Assembly (NCBI GenBank): GCA_020848055.1
Contig: JADLBB010000094.1
Location: forward strand, 1 to 10,028
Reading direction: 5' to 3'
Length of the DNA: 10,028 nt
DNA from: Chloroflexota bacterium
GTDB taxonomy: Bacteria; Chloroflexota; Limnocylindria; QHBO01
This document shows, piece after piece, positions 1-6,776 of the stretch; position 1 is the stretch's first letter; each line of letters begins with the position of its first letter. Position numbers and translations under genes: made by a program. The notes under the pieces were generated by a model. It searched no databases. It was not told where the DNA came from and saw only the letters and a list, made by a program, of their open reading frames with translations.

Positions 1-61
1 TCGAGCCTACGTCATTCGTCGCAAGCGGAGGCCCAACCGACCCGCTAGGCTCAGACCACCG
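1..61. other. Window edge / upstream region of the GH38 gene
   Basis: These 61 bases precede the first gene. The frame of the GH38 gene has no stop back to the window edge, but the translated extension is arginine- and proline-rich and is not expected in the family. A second plus frame runs open to a TAG at 46-48 and could be the tail of an upstream gene, which cannot be confirmed here. TAGGCT at 46-51 fits a loose TANNNT -10 pattern 10 nt before the ATG. A GGAGG-like run near 27-31 is too far upstream to serve the ATG at 62. Confidence 0.4.
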
Positions 62-2860
62 ATGCCGACCGTCCACCTAGTTCCCCACACCCATTGGGAC
101 CGCGAGTGGTACCGGCCGTTCCAGAGCTTTCGCATGCAGCTGGTGGACCTGGTGGACCGCGTGCTCGACATGCTCGATGCCGACCCTTCCTTCGCCTTCA
201 CCCTCGACGGCCAGCTGGCGACGGTGGACGACTACCTCGAGATCCGCCCCGACCAGCTGCAGCGCCTGCGCGGGCAAGTGCGGTCGGGACGCCTGGCCAT
301 CGGTCCGTGGCAGATCCTGATGGACGAGTTCCTGGTCAGCGGAGAGACCATCGTCCGCAACCTCGAGCGCGGCTGGAACAGGGCCAACGACTTCGGCGGA
401 CCGATGCGGGCGGGATACCTGCCCGACATGTTCGGCCACATCGCCCAGATGCCGCAGATCCTGCGCAACGCCGGGCTGGCCGATGCCATCGTCTGGCGCG
501 GCGTGCCCGCGGCGGTGGATCGTCATCGGTTCAGATGGGAGGCGCCCGACGGCTCGTTCGTGCGCGCCGAGTACCTGCCGGCCGGCTACGGCAACGCGGC
601 TTACCTGTTCGCCGATCCCGCGCACCTCGTGGCTGCAGCCGAGCGCTTCGCCGCGTGGGCCAACCCCTGGTTCGGCAACGATCCGATCCTGGGCATGTAC
701 GGCACCGACCACGCCGCGCCGGTTCCCAATCTGTCCGGGCTGGTGGATCGGCTCAACGGGTTGCGCCCGGAAGCGACGGTCCGCGTCGACACGCTGGCGG
801 GCTACCTGCGTGCGGCCGCCCCGCTGACCGACTCCGATCCGTGCTGGCGCGGCGAGATGCGCTCCGGCGCGCGCGCCAACGTTCTGATGGGCGTGGCCAG
901 CGCCCGGATCGACATCAAGCGCGCGGCTGGCCGTGCGGAGACGGTCCTGGAGCGCTACGCGGAGCCACTCACCGCGCTGCACGTCGAGGCGGACGCGTGG
1001 CCGGCTGCCTTCCTGCGCCTGGCATGGGGCAAGGTGATCGAGAACTCGGCGCACGACTCGATCTGTGGCTGCAGCGTGGACCCGGTGGTGGACCAGGTGC
1101 TGGTCCGATTCGCGGAGGCCGAGCAGATCGGTTCTACGTTGACGCGGCGGGCGCTGGCGGCCGTCGCCTCGGCCGCCCCACGCGGCTCGGTCGTGATGCT
1201 CAACCCGACGCCGGCACCCCGGGCCGGGCACCTGGAGGCGGAACTGAGCATCCCCGCCGAATGGGGCGGCGTTGCGCTGGAGATGCCGGACGGATCGCGG
1301 ATCGGCACGCAGGAGTTGAGCCGCAAGCCGACCGTGCTGTTCGACGAGCGGGTGCTCGGACGCGAGGCCGACGAACTGTTCCGCCGCTTCCACGGGCGCG
1401 AGGTGTTCGACCACAGCTGGAACGGCTACGCGATCGACGGAGGCACGATCACCTGCGACGTGGACGTCGATCCCGACCCTGCCTGGCTCGACGCCGATGC
1501 CATGCGCGCCGAGGTCACCGGCGCCATGCTCGCAGCGCCCGACGAGGCCTGGCGCGTGCTGGTGGTGGCGCGCCCGCGACGGGCGCTGGCCGCATCGGTG
1601 CCGATGCCGGCGCTGGGCTGGACCGCAGTGCGCCCGGTCGAGGGCGACGTCAGCCTTGATCACCCGGTGCGCGCCACCGAGCGCAGCCTGGACAATGGCC
1701 TGCTGCGGATCGGCGTGGCGCCGGATGGCAGCCTCGACCTGCTCGCCGCCGACGGGATGCGAGCCCAGGGCGTCGGGCGCGTGGCGGACGGCGGAGACGT
1801 CGGTGACTCGTACAATTACGGCCCGCCGGCGAACGACGTGACCGTCGACCATCCCACCCAGGTGCGCGTCGAGACCGAGCTGGCCGGGCCGGTCGTCGGG
1901 CGGCTGCGCGTGGTCCGCACCTACGACTGGCCGCGCTCCGCCTCGGCCGACCTGTCGGCGCGCTCGCGCGATGTCGATGCGACCGAGGTCAGCATGACCG
2001 TCGAACTGCGTGCCGGCGAGCCGTTCGCCCGCGTGACGGTCTCGTTCGACAACCGCGCCGACGACCACCGCGTGCGATTCCACGCTCCCCTGCCGCGCCG
2101 TGCGTCGGCCTCCTACGCGGAGGGCCAGTTCGCAGTGGTCGAGCGCGGCCTCACCGGGGAAGGCGGCTATCGCGAGGAGCCGATCCCGACCTTCCCCGCC
2201 CACGGCTGGGTGGATGCCGGCGGCCTCGCCATCCTGCTCGACCACATCGGCGAATACGAGCTGACCGCGGGCGGTGCGGAGATCGCGTTGACGCTCCTGC
2301 GGTCCATCGGCTTCATCAGCCGCTACGCCAACCCGTACCGGCTCGATCCGGCCGGGCCCGAGCTGGCCATTCCGAACGCGCAGATGCGCGGGCCGTGGTC
2401 GATCAGCTTCGGATTGCTGCCGCACGCTGGTGACTGGACCTCCGGCGGCGTCGACGCCGCCGCCGAGATCTACCGCCACCCGCCGGCCTGGGCGCACGGT
2501 TCCGGTTCCGCTGCGGCTTCCGCCTCGTGGCCACCCGCGGGCGCAGGGGACGACGCGCTGTGGCTGCGCGGCGCGCATGTTGACCTGTCCATGCTGCGAC
2601 GCCGGGACGACGGCTGGCTCGACCTGCGGCTCGTCAACCTGGCCGGCGAGGCGCGAAAGGCCACCATCACCGGTGGCGTGCTGGAGGCGCGCGAGACATC
2701 CCTGCTGGGAGAACCCGGGGCGGCCCTGGCGGTCTCGGACGGCCAGCTGCGCCTGGATCTCCGGGCGGCCGAGGTGCGCACCGTGCAGCTGCGCCGGCGC
2801 GAATCGGCCCTCGGACGGGCGGACGTCCTTGACGCGGCCGGCCCCCGTCAGAGTGGCTGA
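62..2860 (+). CDS. GH38 family alpha-mannosidase (MngB-like)
   Basis: Encodes a 932-residue retaining glycoside hydrolase that would release alpha-linked mannose or hydrolyse mannosylglycerate. No signal peptide is visible, so it is probably cytoplasmic. The GH38 catalytic domain starts immediately: HTHWDREWY at 9-17 gives metal ligands H11 and D13, and GYLPDMFGH at 118-126 gives the likely nucleophile D122. GTDH at 214-217 has a conserved Asp, and NSAHDSICG at 328-336 supplies the later zinc His (H331). A helical bundle (about 258-350, with SARIDIK) and a beta-rich C-terminal half follow. GDVGDSYNYGP, DNRADDHR and ALTLLRSIG in that half align by eye with E. coli MngB from memory; MngB is about 877 residues. 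The ATG at 62 is chosen because homologues begin about ten residues before the HxHWD motif. There is no clear Shine-Dalgarno. No sugar transporter or mannosylglycerate gene is adjacent, so the substrate is open. Confidence 0.93.
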   Translation: MPTVHLVPHTHWDREWYRPFQSFRMQLVDLVDRVLDMLDADPSFAFTLDGQLATVDDYLEIRPDQLQRLRGQVRSGRLAIGPWQILMDEFLVSGETIVRNLERGWNRANDFGGPMRAGYLPDMFGHIAQMPQILRNAGLADAIVWRGVPAAVDRHRFRWEAPDGSFVRAEYLPAGYGNAAYLFADPAHLVAAAERFAAWANPWFGNDPILGMYGTDHAAPVPNLSGLVDRLNGLRPEATVRVDTLAGYLRAAAPLTDSDPCWRGEMRSGARANVLMGVASARIDIKRAAGRAETVLERYAEPLTALHVEADAWPAAFLRLAWGKVIENSAHDSICGCSVDPVVDQVLVRFAEAEQIGSTLTRRALAAVASAAPRGSVVMLNPTPAPRAGHLEAELSIPAEWGGVALEMPDGSRIGTQELSRKPTVLFDERVLGREADELFRRFHGREVFDHSWNGYAIDGGTITCDVDVDPDPAWLDADAMRAEVTGAMLAAPDEAWRVLVVARPRRALAASVPMPALGWTAVRPVEGDVSLDHPVRATERSLDNGLLRIGVAPDGSLDLLAADGMRAQGVGRVADGGDVGDSYNYGPPANDVTVDHPTQVRVETELAGPVVGRLRVVRTYDWPRSASADLSARSRDVDATEVSMTVELRAGEPFARVTVSFDNRADDHRVRFHAPLPRRASASYAEGQFAVVERGLTGEGGYREEPIPTFPAHGWVDAGGLAILLDHIGEYELTAGGAEIALTLLRSIGFISRYANPYRLDPAGPELAIPNAQMRGPWSISFGLLPHAGDWTSGGVDAAAEIYRHPPAWAHGSGSAAASASWPPAGAGDDALWLRGAHVDLSMLRRRDDGWLDLRLVNLAGEARKATITGGVLEARETSLLGEPGAALAVSDGQLRLDLRAAEVRTVQLRRRESALGRADVLDAAGPRQSG

Positions 2861-2868
2861 CCGCTGGA

Positions 2869-2875
2869 GTACGAT
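2869..2875 (+). promoter_or_regulatory. Putative -10 box (GTACGAT) of the cyclic-nucleotide-binding gene
   Basis: GTACGAT lies in the 55-bp gap after the mannosidase stop codon and fits a G-TANNNT -10 element like those upstream of the ABC ATPase and NUDIX genes. A start site about 7 nt downstream would fall inside the palindrome at 2879-2892. No convincing -35 hexamer sits 16-18 nt upstream. Read-through from the mannosidase gene is equally possible. Confidence 0.3.
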
Positions 2876-2878
2876 ACG

Positions 2879-2892
2879 CCCCCAATTGGGGG
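2879..2892. repeat. Perfect 14-bp palindrome CCCCCAATTGGGGG
   Basis: A perfect inverted repeat between the mannosidase stop and the GTG start of the next gene. As DNA it could be an operator straddling a transcription start. As RNA it is a five-GC stem with an AATT loop. No T-run follows, so it does not look like an intrinsic terminator. Confidence 0.5.
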
Positions 2893-2904
2893 AGCCAACT
2901 GCAC

Positions 2905-2914
2905 GGAGGAAGGG
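2905..2914 (+). promoter_or_regulatory. Strong Shine-Dalgarno deciding a GTG start
   Basis: GGAGGAAGGG at 2905-2914 is the clearest ribosome binding site in the window. Its GGAGG core ends 6 nt before GTG at 2916-2918, which fixes that GTG as the start. The longer open frame upstream overlaps the mannosidase gene and is not coding. Confidence 0.75.
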
Positions 2915-2915
2915 C

Positions 2916-3326
2916 GTGGACCTCGAACAGCAGCTCGCCGGTGTGCCGCTTCTCTCGGGCCTCGAGCCCCGCGTCAAGCGTCGACTGGCCGCCATCGGCA
3001 AGCATCGTTCTTACCGGGCCGACGAGGAGATCGTGCGCGAGGGCTCAACCGGAACGGCGCTGTACGTCATCCTGTCCGGCCATGTGCGCGTCGAGCGCGG
3101 CGGCAACAAGGTCGCGGAGATGGACGCCGGTGACTTCTTCGGCGAGCTCGCGCTGATCGAAGAGCATGAGCGGACCGCGACGGTCGTCGCCACCGAGCCG
3201 ACCGACTGCCTCCTCTTCCCTGCCTGGGAGTTCACCTCGTTGCTCAAGGAGCACCCGGAGATCGCGGTGCCGATCATGCGCGAACTCATCGCGCGGAGCC
3301 ACCGCACCGAACAGCACAGGGCCTGA
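2916..3326 (+). CDS. Stand-alone cyclic-nucleotide-binding domain protein
   Basis: Encodes 136 residues starting at GTG (read as Met), almost all of it one Crp/EPAC-type cyclic-nucleotide-binding beta-barrel. IVREG at 39-43, LYVILSGHVRVER at 49-61 and GDFFGELALIEE at 72-83 follow the family pattern. The phosphate-binding cassette keeps GELA with E77 (ribose contact) and an ERTATV segment with R86 (phosphate contact), so binding of cAMP or cGMP is plausible. There is no helix-turn-helix, kinase or channel domain, so it is not a DNA-binding Crp regulator. Short proteins of this kind are common in Actinomycetota and Chloroflexota, and their partners are generally unknown. The gene starts 55 nt after the mannosidase and ends 13 nt before the next gene, suggesting co-transcription with the latter. 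Confidence 0.88.
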   Translation: MDLEQQLAGVPLLSGLEPRVKRRLAAIGKHRSYRADEEIVREGSTGTALYVILSGHVRVERGGNKVAEMDAGDFFGELALIEEHERTATVVATEPTDCLLFPAWEFTSLLKEHPEIAVPIMRELIARSHRTEQHRA

Positions 3327-3339
3327 TCGGGCGAGGCCG

Positions 3340-3999
3340 ATGCCGACGCGCGTTGTCCTCGAGGTTGCTTCCAAGCGCGCGTTCGCCAGTGCCATTGACT
3401 GGCCGGGCTGGTCGCGCAGCGGCAAGACCGTCGACGACGCCCTCGCGGCGCTCGTCGCCTACGCCCCGCGCTACGCGAAGGTCGCCAAGCGCGCCAGGGT
3501 GGCGTTTCCGCCTGACGCCGTCGCTCTCGATGTCGTCGAGAGGCAGAAGGGCAACGGCACCACCGATTTCGGCGCGCCCGGCGTGGCGGCGCGTGCCGAG
3601 GCCGAGCCCATCGCCCCGTCCGAGCTGATGCGGCAGACTGCGCTGCTGCGAGCGACGTGGGCTGTGCTTGACGCCGTCGCAAAGCGAGCCGAGGGGGTCG
3701 AGCTGACGAAAGGGCCTCGCGGCGGCGGCCGCGATCTTGACGAGATCGTCGGCCACGTGGCCGAGGCCGAGTCCGCGTACCTCGGCCAGCTCGGCGCGGG
3801 CCCGCCGAAGGGTGCGTCGCACGGAGCGCTGCGTTCCGCGATGCTCGGCGCACTCGACGACGCTGTCGCGGGACGGCCGTTCGCGAATCCTCGCAACACG
3901 AAGAAGCCGTGGTCGCCGCGCTACACGATCCGCCGCGCGGCGTGGCACGTGCTCGACCACGCCTGGGAGATCGAGGACCGCGCTACCCCAGGCGGGTGA
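3340..3999 (+). CDS. DinB-like protein with a HicB-like N-terminal segment
   Basis: Encodes 219 residues from ATG at 3340, 13 nt after the previous stop. The N-terminal third (about 3-45) carries AFASAIDWPGWSRSGKTVDD, which recalls the beta-strand plus PG-x-GxT-x-EA pattern of HicB/UPF0150 antitoxin-like domains. The C-terminal part, from about 95, looks like a four-helix DinB/DUF664-type bundle. GHVAEAE gives H139 and WHVLDHAWEIEDR gives H203 and H207, a spacing expected for the DinB metal-binding histidine triad. Known DinB relatives are metal-dependent thiol-linked enzymes or of unknown function, so no reaction is assigned. A weak GCGAGG lies just 5' of the start. The last 17 nt overlap the convergent ABC permease gene. 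Confidence 0.72.
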   Translation: MPTRVVLEVASKRAFASAIDWPGWSRSGKTVDDALAALVAYAPRYAKVAKRARVAFPPDAVALDVVERQKGNGTTDFGAPGVAARAEAEPIAPSELMRQTALLRATWAVLDAVAKRAEGVELTKGPRGGGRDLDEIVGHVAEAESAYLGQLGAGPPKGASHGALRSAMLGALDDAVAGRPFANPRNTKKPWSPRYTIRRAAWHVLDHAWEIEDRATPGG

Positions 4000-4774
4000 G
4001 GATCTGCTCGCGCTCGAAGATCCAGTTGCCGGCCACCAGCGCCAGCCCGATGAGGACCGCCACGACCAGGTCACCCATGATGACCTGCTGCAGGCTGAAC
4101 GTCGGCTGGCCGCTGAAGAAGCCGGCGATCGCGATGGCGATGATCGGGATGACGATGAAGCTGCCCAGTTGCTGCGCCGTGCGCGCGTCGTTGACGCGCG
4201 AGCTGACCAGGATGCCGAGCAGAACCGACAGCAGGCAGATCAGCGGCACCAGGGTCAGCATCGCGAGCAGCCACGTGTCGCTGAAGACCAGGTTGGTCAG
4301 GCGAGGATCAGCGATGGCCCCGTTTACGAGGCCGTACAGCACGAACACCAGCCAGGTGGCGATGATGGCAGGCAGGGCCGACGCGATCGCCTTGCCGATG
4401 ATCAGCTCGCTGACCTCGACCGGGGTGGCCAGCTGAGGTTCGAGGGACCGCGCCTGCTTCTCGCCGATGACCGATTGCGTCGCGATGGCCATCGGCACCA
4501 TGGCCGGGATGAGCAGGAAGTAGGCCATGAAGTTGAGGACTATGAAGCCCTGCGCCGCCAGCTTGGGGGGCAGGTCCGGAAACATGCGCAGGTAGTCGGC
4601 GATCTGGCCGAGCTGGTTCGGATCGAGGTCGTTGACCTCGATGAAGGCCACGATGCCGGTGGGAATGGCGGCGAAGATGAGCGCCGGAAAAGCCACCGCA
4701 CCGAGCAGCAAGCGGTTCGAAAGCAGGTCGCGCATCTCCTTGCCCAGTACGGCACCGATGAGTCCCGGTCGCAT
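3983..4774 (-). CDS. ABC-2 type transporter permease
   Basis: Encodes 263 residues forming the membrane subunit of an ABC exporter. The N-terminus has the usual cytoplasmic lead-in (GKEMRDLLSNR at 11-21). About six hydrophobic segments follow, near 22-46, 80-105, 125-155, 165-192, 205-224 and 235-252. GEKQARSLEPQLATPV after the second segment matches the conserved ExxxGTxexLLatPv region of ABC-2/NatB-like permeases, here reading ERSLEP-like rather than EGTL. The start codon shares one base with the stop of the ATPase gene (TGATG), so the two are translationally coupled. A GGAGGG-like site (4785-4790, minus strand) sits 10 nt before the ATG. Cargo cannot be read from sequence: drug, sodium, lipid or peptide are all possible. 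Confidence 0.88.
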   Translation of the reverse strand: MRPGLIGAVLGKEMRDLLSNRLLLGAVAFPALIFAAIPTGIVAFIEVNDLDPNQLGQIADYLRMFPDLPPKLAAQGFIVLNFMAYFLLIPAMVPMAIATQSVIGEKQARSLEPQLATPVEVSELIIGKAIASALPAIIATWLVFVLYGLVNGAIADPRLTNLVFSDTWLLAMLTLVPLICLLSVLLGILVSSRVNDARTAQQLGSFIVIPIIAIAIAGFFSGQPTFSLQQVIMGDLVVAVLIGLALVAGNWIFEREQILTRLG

Positions 4775-5724
4775 CAGGCAGCCACCCTCCGTGCGTCACG
4801 CTCCCCCGCCTCGCCGACCAGGTCGAGGTATACCTGCTCGAGCGTCGCCGCCTCCTCGCTGACGCCGGTGATGCGCGCGCCGGCCTCGACCAGCGCGCGC
4901 ACCAGCTCGGGGTTGTCGCCGCGCGGGTCGCGCACTTCGACCCGCAGCGTTCCGTCGAGCGGGCGCGCCGCGGTGACGAACGGTAACGACGCCATCAGGT
5001 CCATGAAGGACTCTGGGCGCCTGGCACCGACCAGGTCCACGCGGACCGTGGCGTTACCGTTGCCGCGCCGCAGGCGCGCCGGCGTGTCCAACGCCAGCAG
5101 CGTCCCGCGCATGATCCCGATGCGGTCGCACAGGCGTTCGGCCTCGTCGAGGTTATGCGTGCACACGATGATCGAGCGCCCGGCGTCGCGCAGCGTGGCG
5201 ACGAAGTCGCGGATCGACTTGGCGGCACTGGGGTCCAGCGCGCTGGTCGGCTCGTCGAGGTACAGCACATCCGGCTCGTGCAGCAGTGCCCGGGCGATCG
5301 CCACCTTCTGGCGCATGCCCTTGCTGAAGCCACCGACCCGGCGGTCGGCCGCATCGGTGATGCCAACCACGCCCAGGTAGCGTTCGACCGCCGCCTGCAA
5401 CTCGCGGCCACGCAACCCGTACAGGCGGCCGTAGTAGCCCAGGTTCTGGCGCGCGGTCAGCTTGTCGTGCAGCCCGGGCGACTCGGTCAGGATGCCGGTC
5501 ACGGCCCGAATGCGCTGCGAGTCGATGCCCAGCTCATGTCCGTTGATCCGCGCCCGCCCCGCGCTCGGCGCGATGAGGCCGGCGAGCATGCGCACCGTGG
5601 TCGTCTTGCCCGCGCCGTTGGGGCCCAGGATCCCGAAGATCTCGCCGTCGCCGACGACGAACTCCAGGTCGCGGACGGCGGTCAGCGACCTGAAGCGCTT
5701 ACCGAGGCCCGCGACTTCGATCAT
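4774..5724 (-). CDS. ABC transporter ATP-binding protein (ABC-2 exporter type)
   Basis: Encodes the 316-residue ATPase partner of the permease just downstream. It contains Walker A GPNGAGKT at 34-41, signature FSKGMRQK at 133-140 (the divergent form typical of DrrA/NatA-type ATPases), Walker B VLYLDEP at 153-159, D-loop SALD at 161-164 and switch His H190 (CTHNLDEAE). The usual Q-loop Gln is replaced by Glu at about 81 (LTESPGL), as I recall for some members of this subfamily. Residues from about 215 form the C-terminal accessory domain typical of ABC-2 exporter ATPases (DUF4162-like). The start is the ATG at 5724, with only 9 nt between it and a GTAGCAT box and no Shine-Dalgarno. The mRNA therefore probably has a very short or no leader. 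Confidence 0.93.
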   Translation of the reverse strand: MIEVAGLGKRFRSLTAVRDLEFVVGDGEIFGILGPNGAGKTTTVRMLAGLIAPSAGRARINGHELGIDSQRIRAVTGILTESPGLHDKLTARQNLGYYGRLYGLRGRELQAAVERYLGVVGITDAADRRVGGFSKGMRQKVAIARALLHEPDVLYLDEPTSALDPSAAKSIRDFVATLRDAGRSIIVCTHNLDEAERLCDRIGIMRGTLLALDTPARLRRGNGNATVRVDLVGARRPESFMDLMASLPFVTAARPLDGTLRVEVRDPRGDNPELVRALVEAGARITGVSEEAATLEQVYLDLVGEAGERDARRVAA

Positions 5725-5733
5725 GCGCCGGCC

Positions 5734-5740
5734 ATGCTAC
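5734..5740 (-). promoter_or_regulatory. Putative -10 box (GTAGCAT) of the ABC exporter operon
   Basis: On the minus strand GTAGCAT precedes the ATPase ATG by 9 nt. The same heptamer faces the other way in front of the NUDIX gene at 5855-5861. A -10 element this close implies a leader of about 2-3 nt or none. No strong -35 is seen. Confidence 0.42.
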
Positions 5741-5854
5741 CCAGTCGTCGCGGCTGCTGCCGCCGTACCTTCGGGTGGCGGGCCCTGCGGACGGTCCGCT
5801 GCGGGTCACCGTCATCGGCACCCCGTGACGCATGCCGTGAGGAGATCACAGCGC

Positions 5855-5861
5855 GTAGCAT
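5855..5861 (+). promoter_or_regulatory. Putative -10 box (GTAGCAT) of the NUDIX gene
   Basis: TAGCAT ends 6 nt before the ATG at 5868, the spacing expected when transcription begins at or next to the start codon (leaderless mRNA). A GGAG at 5841-5844 is about 23 nt from the ATG, too far to be a functional ribosome binding site. The identical heptamer lies inverted at 5734-5740. Confidence 0.45.
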
Positions 5862-5867
5862 CGGCGC

Positions 5868-6401
5868 ATGCATGAGCGAACCGTGACCACGAGGCGCCAA
5901 TTCGAGGGGCGCATCATCAACCTGCGCGTGGACGAGGTTGAGCTCGACAACGGCCGCCGCAGCACGCGCGAGATCGTCGAGCATCCCGGTGCCGTGGCCA
6001 TCCTGGCCTGGGACGGCGCGCGGCTGGCGGTGGTGCGCCAGTGGCGCCATCCGGCAGCCATGGTGCTGCTGGAGATCCCGGCCGGCACCCTCGAGCCCGG
6101 CGAACCGCCGCTCGAGACCGCGCGGCGCGAGCTCGCCGAGGAGGTTGGCCTGGGCGCCGACGAGTGGCTTGAGGGCCCGCGATTCTGGACCGCGCCTGGC
6201 TTCTGCACCGAGCTCATGCACGTCTTCCTGGCGACCGCGCTCCACGACGCGCACGCCGAGGCCGACACCGACGAGATCCTGGAGCCTGCATGGATGTCGC
6301 TGGCCGATGCCATCGCCGCCTGCGACGACGGACGCATCGCCGATGCCAAGTCGATCGCCGCCATCGCCTGGCTGGCAAGGCAACTCCGGCGCGAGGGCTG
6401 A
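5868..6401 (+). CDS. NUDIX hydrolase, ADP-ribose pyrophosphatase type
   Basis: Encodes 177 residues, the usual length of NudF-type ADP-ribose pyrophosphatases, which cleave ADP-ribose to AMP and ribose 5-phosphate in the cytoplasm. The NUDIX box is complete and canonical: G73-x5-E79-x7-R87-E88-L89-x-E91-E92-x-G94-L95, supplying the Mg-binding glutamates. The preceding LEIPAG at 68-73 and the N-terminal strands (RIINLRVDEVEL at 15-26, then VEHPGAVAIL) are typical of the ADP-ribose/NudF branch. FWTAPGFCTELMHVFLA further on also matches, with its Pro-Gly-x-x-x-E loop. Other nucleoside-diphosphate sugars cannot be excluded as substrates. The start fits both the family N-terminus and the leaderless promoter. 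Its TGA at 6399-6401 directly abuts the stop of the convergent TPR gene. Confidence 0.92.
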   Translation: MHERTVTTRRQFEGRIINLRVDEVELDNGRRSTREIVEHPGAVAILAWDGARLAVVRQWRHPAAMVLLEIPAGTLEPGEPPLETARRELAEEVGLGADEWLEGPRFWTAPGFCTELMHVFLATALHDAHAEADTDEILEPAWMSLADAIAACDDGRIADAKSIAAIAWLARQLRREG

Positions 6402-6773
6402 TCAGGCCGCCGCGTCCACCCGCGCCAGCGCGATCCGGTAGTCCTCGTTATCGGGCTTCATCAAGGCTGCCAGTCGCAGGTGCCGCCGCGCACCGCGATC
6501 GTCGCCGAGGCGCTCGCGCGCGAGTCCCAGGCCGAAGTGGGCGTAGTGAGCCAGCGGATCGGACTCGACGATGGCGGCGAACCGCTCGGCCGCCAGCGCG
6601 TGCGCGCCCTGGTTGAAGTAGGCGCGGCCGAGCGCCTCCAGTATCGACGCCTTGCCCGGCTCGAGGGCCAGGGCGCGCTCCAACAACACTGCGGACCCGC
6701 CGAAATGGCCGTCGGCGAGCAGGCGCGAGCCGCGCTGAAACAGCTCAAATGCCGATTCGCGCGCGGGGGGCAT
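6402..6773 (-). CDS. Small tetratricopeptide repeat (TPR) protein
   Basis: Encodes 123 residues made almost entirely of three TPR units, at about 6-39, 40-73 and 74-107. Each has the helix-turn-helix spacing and a conserved Pro at its end (EPGK at 38-41, DPLA at 72-75, KPDN at 106-109). It has no signal peptide or membrane segment, so it is presumably a cytoplasmic protein-binding scaffold; no partner can be named. I recall similar short TPR proteins (ESAFELxxRG...LEPGKxSILEALGRAY) as a recurrent family in high-GC Gram-positive and related phyla. It is the last gene of the minus-strand operon, starting 3 nt after the stop of the nicotinate phosphoribosyltransferase gene. Confidence 0.88.
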   Translation of the reverse strand: MPPARESAFELFQRGSRLLADGHFGGSAVLLERALALEPGKASILEALGRAYFNQGAHALAAERFAAIVESDPLAHYAHFGLGLARERLGDDRGARRHLRLAALMKPDNEDYRIALARVDAAA

Positions 6774-6776
6774 CGG

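Noticed and set aside
94..1659. Plus-strand open frame of 521 codons inside the mannosidase gene
   Set aside because: Frame-shifted shadow of the GH38 gene with an Arg/Ala/Gly-rich low-information translation and no family match.
2879..2892. Palindrome as an intrinsic terminator of the mannosidase gene
   Set aside because: The stem is only 5 bp and is not followed by a T-run.
77..3001. Very long minus-strand open frame (about 974 codons) antisense to the mannosidase gene
   Set aside because: Its translation is rich in Arg, Gly, Ala and His with no recognisable motif. It mirrors the plus-strand coding frame, as expected where third codon positions are nearly all G or C. The plus-strand frame has clear GH38 motifs.
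3340..3480. A HicAB toxin-antitoxin system
   Set aside because: Only a HicB-like segment is seen. No HicA-like toxin of about 60-80 residues lies next to it, and the segment is part of a larger protein.
3737..5380. Plus-strand open frame of 547 codons opposite the ABC transporter genes
   Set aside because: Antisense shadow. The minus strand here encodes complete ATPase and permease motifs with a coupled junction.
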